Origin: an uncultured bacterium
GTDB taxonomy: Bacteria > CSSED10-310 > CALFER01
Length of the DNA: 64,000 bases
Direction: 5' to 3'
Assembly (NCBI GenBank): GCA_937951895.1
Contig: CALFER010000025.1
Coordinates: forward strand, 1 to 64,000
Both the position numbers and the translations under genes were made by a program. This document shows positions 58,698-64,000 of this stretch, in pieces. The notes under the pieces were generated by a model. The model ran no database searches and was not told the origin of the DNA. It saw only the letters and a list, made by a program, of their open reading frames with translations. The stretch's first letter is position 1. Each line of letters opens with the position of its first letter.

Positions 58698-61382
58698 ATG
58701 ATTTCCATGAAAGGCTCGGGAATGTGGCTCGGAACGCTCATCCTGACGGGAGTGCTCGGGATTGCCGCCTGTCGGGCGGCAGGAGACTGCGTCTGGACTT
58801 CCGAACTCGAAAACGGCATGACGGTTGTGATGATCGAAGACCATTCCGCGCCGATGGTGGCGTCCGTAATCTGCATTCGTGCCGGGTCGCGGATGGAGAC
58901 CCCCTCCGAGAACGGAATGTCTCATCTGCTCGAACACCTGCTGTTCGACGGAACGGCCCGGTCGACCCGCGCTGAACTCGAGCATCGCGTGACCTCGGAG
59001 GGAGGATACTTCAACGCATTCACCCGGAAGGATTATGTCGCTTTTGAGATCGTCATGCCGACGGAAAAGGCAAATCTGGGGATCCGTGTCCAGGCTGAAC
59101 AGCTTCTGAATTCGGTGATCCCGGAGACGGAACTCGAGAAGGAACGCAAGGTGGTCTGTGAAGAGATCGCAAAGGATATCGACGATCCGACCGGTGCCGC
59201 GGAGGACGAACTCATGCGTTCGCTGTTCGGCGAATCGGGCTATGGATTACCGGTTATCGGCAATTACCAGACGGTTTCGGAAGCCTCCCGGGAGTCGATC
59301 CTCCGTTTTTACCGCAGTTACTATACGCCGAACCGCATGACGGCTGTCATTATCGGCGATTTCGATCCCTCGGAGATGCTGCAAACGGTTCGCACGGAAT
59401 TCGGCGTGTATCCGCGGGGGCCCGAGCGGACGGGCAACACGCAGAAGCCGATCTGGCCCGACGAAGGCGTGTCGAAAACGATCACTGGCAGAGTCACCGG
59501 AGAGGCATTTCTGATGGCATTCCCGGCGCCGCCAGTTTCGAGTCGGGACGCTCTCGCATTCGCCGCAGCGGTCGATCTCTGGAGCGGATCTCCCGCCTCA
59601 CCGCTGCAGCGTGCCCTGACAGGAGGGGAGCAGCCTCTTGCCGTCGAGGTCGGAACCTGGATCAGTGATTATTCCGGGTTTTCGCTTCTGGAGATAGCCG
59701 TCACACCCGTCAAGACGGATGGATCGTCGGAGGGCGATCCGATCGAGGATGCGGCGAGACGCGCGGAACGGATTGAACAGACCGTTCTGGCCTCATTTGC
59801 GACATGGATGGCAGAACCGGATTTGAGCGGTATTCAGGCTCTCGCTCATCGATGGTCGGTCGATCATCTGTTCTCGATGGAGAAGTTCCACCATTTCGCG
59901 CGCGACATTGTTCATTACGAAGCGCTCGATGCGCGAAAACTCATCCTGCAACGCGCTGCATTGCTTGAAGGTTTAACGCAGCAGAGCGTTTCGGAGTCGA
60001 TCGCACGGATTCGCCCGGCAACGGACGAATCAGGAAATGCGGGTCGGATCGAGCATCTGTCCGTCATGGTTGTGCCGGGGGATCCGGTTGCCTGCAGTGC
60101 CGACCACAAGACAGGGGTCCCGGTCATGACAACCCTGAAAAACGGTCTCAAGGTCATCGCTCAGAGCGATCCGGGAGCGCCGATCGTCGGGATGCACTGG
60201 CTTGTTCCGATCCCGGACGGAACGCTTCCCGGAGTCTCTCGAATGACAGCGGAGTTGCTGGATCAAGGCACTGACAAACACACCTCGGAGGCACTCGCGG
60301 CAACGATCGAACAACTCGGCCTCCGGATCAAACTGGCAGACAATCCCAGCCTTCCGTTCGACGATTATTACTCCTCCCAGGACTATTCGTATTTCCGGAT
60401 GGAATCGATCGCGGATTCCGCGGAACCCGCCATGCGCATCATGGCAGAAATGGCGCTCGAATCCGTGTTCCCGGACGACGCAATCCGGGGAGTCAAGCGT
60501 CGATTGCTCCAGATTTCGAAGCGATCGGAACAGAGTGCGGGACCCGTGTCCCGAAAACTGCTGGATCGCATGCTGTTTCCGGGAACGGTTTTTGCCGAGT
60601 CCATGGTCCCCTCGGCAGAATCGATCGAGAGCATCACCTCCGAGCAGATTCGGGACTTCCATCGTTCGGCTTATCGGCCGTCGTCCTGTTTGTTCAGTAT
60701 CTCCGGCGGTCTTCCGGTGAGTCGGATGATCGAGATTGCCGAGTCGGTCTGGGGAGGCTACTCGGGAGGTGCTGGACCGACTCCGCCGGTTCTGACCGTT
60801 TCGTCGAAGCCCGGGGGGGAGCGCGTCGTGGCGGAGGGTGAGCAGGCCTTCGTGCGGTGGGCTTTTCCGCTTGTTGTGAAGCCCGATCAGGTCGCCCCGC
60901 TCGAGGTGGCTGTAACGCTTCTGTCGGAACGCATGCAGCAGGAGATCCGCGAGAAAATGGGAATGGCGTACCGATTGGGAGCGTCGGTTTCGTTGAAGCG
61001 AGGTGTCGCCGTGATCGAAGCGGCTGTGGGAACGCGGACCGGCAACCGCGAAGACGTCGAGAAAGCGATCGAGCGGTGCATACGGGAATGGATCAAAGGT
61101 GACGTGTCCGGGGAGACCGTCCGGGCCACGGCGAATGGGCTCTTCGGGGAAGCCGTCCGGTACCGCATGCCAAGGGTCAATCGGGCGTACTATGCATCCT
61201 GGCGCGAGTTTCTCGGTTTCGGATATGATTTCGAAACCAGGTATCTGGACGACCTGCGTACGATCGACGTTGACTCGGTCAATCGGGTGATCCGAATGAT
61301 CGATTCTTCTCCGGAAGCCTGGTATCGCGTCGTTGTGGATGGAGCGGACTCTCAAGGAGCTGGAAGGAATGCCGAAAGATAA
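58698..61382 (+). CDS. M16 zinc protease (pitrilysin/insulinase), two-domain lipoprotein
   Basis: The 894-residue protein has a lipoprotein-type signal (lipobox LGIAAC near residue 25). The first M16 domain carries HLLEHLLFDG (inverted zinc motif HXXEH) and the distal Glu in VVCEEIAKDID. The second M16 half starts near residue 475 (MTTLKNGLKVIAQSDPG) but has no HXXEH (MTAELLDQGTD), as usual for the inactive partner domain. It degrades peptides in the periplasm. ATG 58698 follows GAGGG. It overlaps the next small gene by 14 nt. Confidence 0.92.
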   Translation: MISMKGSGMWLGTLILTGVLGIAACRAAGDCVWTSELENGMTVVMIEDHSAPMVASVICIRAGSRMETPSENGMSHLLEHLLFDGTARSTRAELEHRVTSEGGYFNAFTRKDYVAFEIVMPTEKANLGIRVQAEQLLNSVIPETELEKERKVVCEEIAKDIDDPTGAAEDELMRSLFGESGYGLPVIGNYQTVSEASRESILRFYRSYYTPNRMTAVIIGDFDPSEMLQTVRTEFGVYPRGPERTGNTQKPIWPDEGVSKTITGRVTGEAFLMAFPAPPVSSRDALAFAAAVDLWSGSPASPLQRALTGGEQPLAVEVGTWISDYSGFSLLEIAVTPVKTDGSSEGDPIEDAARRAERIEQTVLASFATWMAEPDLSGIQALAHRWSVDHLFSMEKFHHFARDIVHYEALDARKLILQRAALLEGLTQQSVSESIARIRPATDESGNAGRIEHLSVMVVPGDPVACSADHKTGVPVMTTLKNGLKVIAQSDPGAPIVGMHWLVPIPDGTLPGVSRMTAELLDQGTDKHTSEALAATIEQLGLRIKLADNPSLPFDDYYSSQDYSYFRMESIADSAEPAMRIMAEMALESVFPDDAIRGVKRRLLQISKRSEQSAGPVSRKLLDRMLFPGTVFAESMVPSAESIESITSEQIRDFHRSAYRPSSCLFSISGGLPVSRMIEIAESVWGGYSGGAGPTPPVLTVSSKPGGERVVAEGEQAFVRWAFPLVVKPDQVAPLEVAVTLLSERMQQEIREKMGMAYRLGASVSLKRGVAVIEAAVGTRTGNREDVEKAIERCIREWIKGDVSGETVRATANGLFGEAVRYRMPRVNRAYYASWREFLGFGYDFETRYLDDLRTIDVDSVNRVIRMIDSSPEAWYRVVVDGADSQGAGRNAER

Positions 61383-61770
61383 TCTCCCGATGTTGCTTCC
61401 GGAACCTGAGGAAGGGCAGGAAAAGGGTATTGAGATCGATCACGAGAAGCGACAGGCCTTCAATTCATATCTCGATGATATCCTCCCGCCTGATCCGCGC
61501 GCTCCGCATCCGTTTTATCGATTTGAATATTCGGAAATCGTGCGTCACCCGCTGATGGGAACAGGAATCATCACGGGGTATCGCATTGCCGATTACGCCC
61601 GCGAGATGGAAGGACTCGGTGTCCAGTTTGTCCGTGACGGTGTCATGATCGAACATCGGGTTTTTACTCCGGCCGAATCGATGGAATTGATTGGGACTCA
61701 TGTGGTGTTCGACATCAAACGCCATGCCGCGATGACACTCGAACAGATTCTGGACCAGGAATGCAAATAG
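61369..61770 (+). CDS. Uncharacterised small protein downstream of the M16 protease
   Basis: The 133-residue acidic protein has no signal or membrane segment. A conserved-looking core (FYRFEYSEIVRHPLMGTGIITGYRIADYAREM) is not a family I know. ATG 61369 has AAGGAG about 10 nt upstream and lies inside the end of the protease gene, so co-translation is likely. Function unknown. Confidence 0.65.
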   Translation: MPKDNLPMLLPEPEEGQEKGIEIDHEKRQAFNSYLDDILPPDPRAPHPFYRFEYSEIVRHPLMGTGIITGYRIADYAREMEGLGVQFVRDGVMIEHRVFTPAESMELIGTHVVFDIKRHAAMTLEQILDQECK

Positions 61771-61864
61771 CTTGATTTCACAGGCATTTTGATCTAGCAT
61801 TGTCCAATCTCGATTTTTGATCTTTCCACTTGGATAAACTCACGGAGGAAGAGGGGTTAAAATT

Positions 61865-63139
61865 ATGGCAAACTCTGCACAGGCAACGAATCGATGGTTG
61901 GTGGCGATCATGGGAACACTGTTAATGATCTGCCTGGGAACGGTTTACGCATGGAGTTTTTTTCAAAAGCCGCTGGTTGAGACCTATCACTGGTCCAATT
62001 CGCAGGTCATGTGGGCGTTCAATCTGGCGATCTGTTTTCTGGGGCTGGCCGCGGCATGGGGCGGGATCAATCTCGCCAAATTCGGGCCGACGAAACTGGC
62101 CGTTACGGGCGGCGCTTTATTCGGTGTCGGATATCTGATCGCATCCTTTGCCTTGAAAAGTTCCAGCCTCTGGCTGTTGTATGCGGGCTATGGTGTCATC
62201 GGCGGCATCGGACTCGGACTGGGATATGTGACTCCGGTTGCGACAGCTGCCAAATGGTTTCCGGATAAGAAGGGATTCGTCACCGGAATGGTCGTCATGG
62301 GATTCGGTTTCGGTGCATTGCTGATGTCGAAGGTTTTTGCGCCTTTCCTGATGAAATTCACCGACGGCAATCTCGTTCTCGTCTTCGCATATCTCGGAGT
62401 TGCATTCTTCATTCTGAGCGTTTTCTGCGCGTCGTTCATCAAGAACCCTCCGGCGGGTTTTGTTCCGGCCGGATACACTCCCCCTGCCTCGACCGCCAAA
62501 CCGGGAGCGGCGAAAAGCGATACTCAGCCGCTGGGCAAGTATCTCCTCTCCAGCAAGTTCCTGATGATGTGGGTGGTGTTCTTCTGCAACATCGCGGCCG
62601 GGATCGCCATCATTTCCTTCCAGTCGCCGCTGATGCAGGACATCATGAAAAAGAACAATCCGGCGTTGACCGCAGTGGAACTGGCCGCAATCGGTGCGAC
62701 CCTGATCGCCATCAGTTCGCTGTTCAACGGCGTGGGCCGGTTCTTCTGGGGCGGCATGTCGGACAAACTGGGACGAACACGGGTTTTCCAACTCCTGCTC
62801 GGCACACAACTCGTGGCGTTTCTGATCCTCGTCATCACCCAGAACCCCTGGATTTTCGGCATTATGGTTTGTTATGTGCTGCTGTGCTACGGCGGCGGAT
62901 TCGGCACGATGCCGAGTTTTGTGACGGATGTATTCGGTGCCAAGATGATGGCGACGGTGTACGGCATCATTCTGACCGCATGGTCTGCGGCTGGTATCGC
63001 CGGTCCTCAGATCGTCGCATTGATCAAGGACAAGTTCCCTGAAGACGCAGCGACCTACTCATTCTATACAGGACTGGCATTCCTGGCGATCGGAATGGTC
63101 TTCTCGCTGTTGCTCAATGACAAGAAGGTGGAAGTCTGA
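61865..63139 (+). CDS. OFA-family MFS transporter (oxalate/formate antiporter-like)
   Basis: The 424-residue protein has 12 membrane helices with the OFA beginning (LVAIMGTLLMICLGTVYAWSFF), WFPDKKGFVTGMVVMGFGFGA and, after a soluble loop near residue 205-220, GMSDKLGRTRVF (MFS motif A of the second half). OFA members exchange carboxylates such as oxalate, formate or related monocarboxylates. Formate or another acid is plausible in a hydrogenase-bearing anaerobe, but the substrate is not shown. Two GAGG-type sites precede ATG 61865. Confidence 0.9.
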   Translation: MANSAQATNRWLVAIMGTLLMICLGTVYAWSFFQKPLVETYHWSNSQVMWAFNLAICFLGLAAAWGGINLAKFGPTKLAVTGGALFGVGYLIASFALKSSSLWLLYAGYGVIGGIGLGLGYVTPVATAAKWFPDKKGFVTGMVVMGFGFGALLMSKVFAPFLMKFTDGNLVLVFAYLGVAFFILSVFCASFIKNPPAGFVPAGYTPPASTAKPGAAKSDTQPLGKYLLSSKFLMMWVVFFCNIAAGIAIISFQSPLMQDIMKKNNPALTAVELAAIGATLIAISSLFNGVGRFFWGGMSDKLGRTRVFQLLLGTQLVAFLILVITQNPWIFGIMVCYVLLCYGGGFGTMPSFVTDVFGAKMMATVYGIILTAWSAAGIAGPQIVALIKDKFPEDAATYSFYTGLAFLAIGMVFSLLLNDKKVEV

Positions 63140-63993
63140 AACAAGCCTCGGATCACTCCGGACTGACGCTCAGCGCGATTCGCACCGAACTCGGGCAGTA
63201 CATCCGAAAAGAAGAAGCCGCGTACGGGAAATCCCGTTGCCCGCCGGATACGTTGATGGGGCATCTCGAACGTGTCGCACGGCACGCCAGACGTCTGGCC
63301 CTCCTTGAAGGTCTCGACCCGGACTTGGCCGAGATCGCCGCATTGTTTCACGATGCGGGGAAGTTCAGAGAGGGCCAGTATCATGCGGATGATAAACCCG
63401 AGGAAGACGTATCCATCGATGTGTTACGGGATATTGGCGCTCGGAACGGGCTCGGACCGGACCATATCGAGCAGGCGGCATATGCAATCAGCCAATTGTA
63501 TCGTGATCAGACCGATCCGACATTGCTGACCCAGGTGCTTTTCGACGCTGATAATCTGGATAAACTGGGATTGTCGGGAATCGCGCAGTACTTCATCAAA
63601 TCCGGTTTGCGCGGTAAGGGTCTGTCCGCGGACATGATCATTCGACTCACGATCGAACTGGCCTATGCACGGTATGCCGCTTGCGGTCTGTACACACAAT
63701 CAGGCAAAGCGCTCGCAGAAAAGCGATCCGCAGACACTATCCGGTTCATCTGGGATTTTCTCAAAACATTGCATGAAGATGGTATATTTGAAACCCGCAT
63801 CCTGAACATCAACGTGTGCGATCTGGATCTCGATGTGATTGCACCGGAGCATTGCGATTGCGGAGGGGGTCTCGATCTGAAGCACTGGACGGAAAAAGGG
63901 ATCAAATGCACGGAAATCCATCTGGAGTTTATGTGCAATGCGTGTGCAAAGAGGCACAAAATCAGGTTCTGTCGACCTCGGTTGATTCGATGA
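63136..63993 (+). CDS. HD-domain phosphohydrolase with C-terminal zinc-ribbon-like tail
   Basis: The protein has an HD domain (HLERVARHARRLA, LFHDAGKFREGQ, and FDADNLDKLG as further metal ligands) and a C-terminal Cys-rich part (CDCGGGL...CNACAKRH). HD enzymes hydrolyse phosphate esters, often of nucleotides. Start is uncertain: ATG 63256 or TTG 63253 leaves out about 38 upstream codons that read like protein (IRTELGQYIRKEEAAYGKS). A CTG at 63136 overlaps the transporter stop as CTGA, mirroring the ATGA overlaps elsewhere, with AAGGTGG just before it. I used that start tentatively. Confidence 0.75.
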   Translation: MKQASDHSGLTLSAIRTELGQYIRKEEAAYGKSRCPPDTLMGHLERVARHARRLALLEGLDPDLAEIAALFHDAGKFREGQYHADDKPEEDVSIDVLRDIGARNGLGPDHIEQAAYAISQLYRDQTDPTLLTQVLFDADNLDKLGLSGIAQYFIKSGLRGKGLSADMIIRLTIELAYARYAACGLYTQSGKALAEKRSADTIRFIWDFLKTLHEDGIFETRILNINVCDLDLDVIAPEHCDCGGGLDLKHWTEKGIKCTEIHLEFMCNACAKRHKIRFCRPRLIR

Positions 63994-64000
63994 GCAGAGG

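Noticed and set aside
60030..61355. Long minus-strand frame opposite the M16 protease
   Set aside because: Mirror frame, Arg/His-rich, no family similarity.
1..64000. rRNA, tRNA, insertion sequences, prophage genes
   Set aside because: None could be recognised by conserved sequence, terminal repeats or transposase/phage domains.

Overview
The window comes from a Gram-negative-type, probably anaerobic or microaerobic bacterium of an uncultivated lineage that I cannot place more precisely. The grounds are a trimeric [FeFe] hydrogenase with its HydG maturase, a c7-type cytochrome with the ResB/ResC (system II) haem-ligation pair, lipoprotein, Sec and Tat signal peptides, very large secreted repeat proteins with threonine/proline linkers, and a bacterial microcompartment gene. 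Genes are tightly packed, often with ATGA, GTGA or TGATG overlaps. Start codons include GTG and TTG, and probably one CTG. I see no rRNA, tRNA, CRISPR array or insertion sequence.

Layout. 0-2.3 kb: a 55-bp tandem repeat and a secreted FG-GAP protein. 2.3-5.1 kb (minus): ResB, ResC, a three-haem cytochrome and a small gene with two consecutive in-frame TGA codons followed by a SECIS-like hairpin, which I read as a Sec-Sec selenoprotein. 5.5-8.9 kb: a RecQ-type helicase fused to a phosphoribosyltransferase domain, overlapping a DprA homologue; this looks like a ShosTA-related defence module. 9.2-9.8 kb: a DUF4160/DUF2442 pair flanked by imperfect repeats. 9.9-15.1 kb: TldD/PmbA with a tiny Tat-signal protein, ApbE, and a TudS-DUF1722 protein. 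15.3-18.1 kb: a nucleotide-sugar dehydratase, an aminotransferase and a secreted protein. 18.1-32.1 kb: a compact M42-like hydrolase, a zinc-ribbon protein, four large exported proteins (beta-helix, gingipain-like protease, BNR propeller, two-component-type propeller) and an eroded chitinase. Three of these four, plus the FG-GAP protein, share one C-terminal domain of about 110 residues.

32.1-35.6 kb: an ATP-grasp enzyme, two flavodoxin-like reductases and a PLP enzyme. 35.7-46.5 kb: ten plus-strand genes with gaps of 41 nt or less behind one clear promoter: BMC-H shell protein, deoxyribose-phosphate aldolase with a targeting-like N-terminal helix, pyrimidine-nucleoside phosphorylase, a one-TM protein, ComEC, a tandem-HhH ComEA, an MBL hydrolase, a RecB-like nuclease, a DHH phosphoesterase and cytidine deaminase. 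Together they outline a route from extracellular DNA through uptake, digestion and nucleoside breakdown to a microcompartment that would contain the acetaldehyde made from deoxyribose. I regard this as the most interesting system in the window.

46.5-55.4 kb: the hydrogenase region, with a TM1266-type regulator, HydG, a GAF histidine kinase, a SpoIIE-type phosphatase, the hydrogenase subunits HndD, HndC and HndA, and a lone receiver. A perfect TGTGA-N6-TCACA site lies upstream. 55.6-58.6 kb: a CBS protein, a NifX-like protein with DUF134, a coiled-coil membrane protein and a radical SAM protein with its SPASM-like domain placed first. 58.7-64 kb: an M16 protease, a small unknown, an OFA-family transporter and an HD phosphohydrolase.
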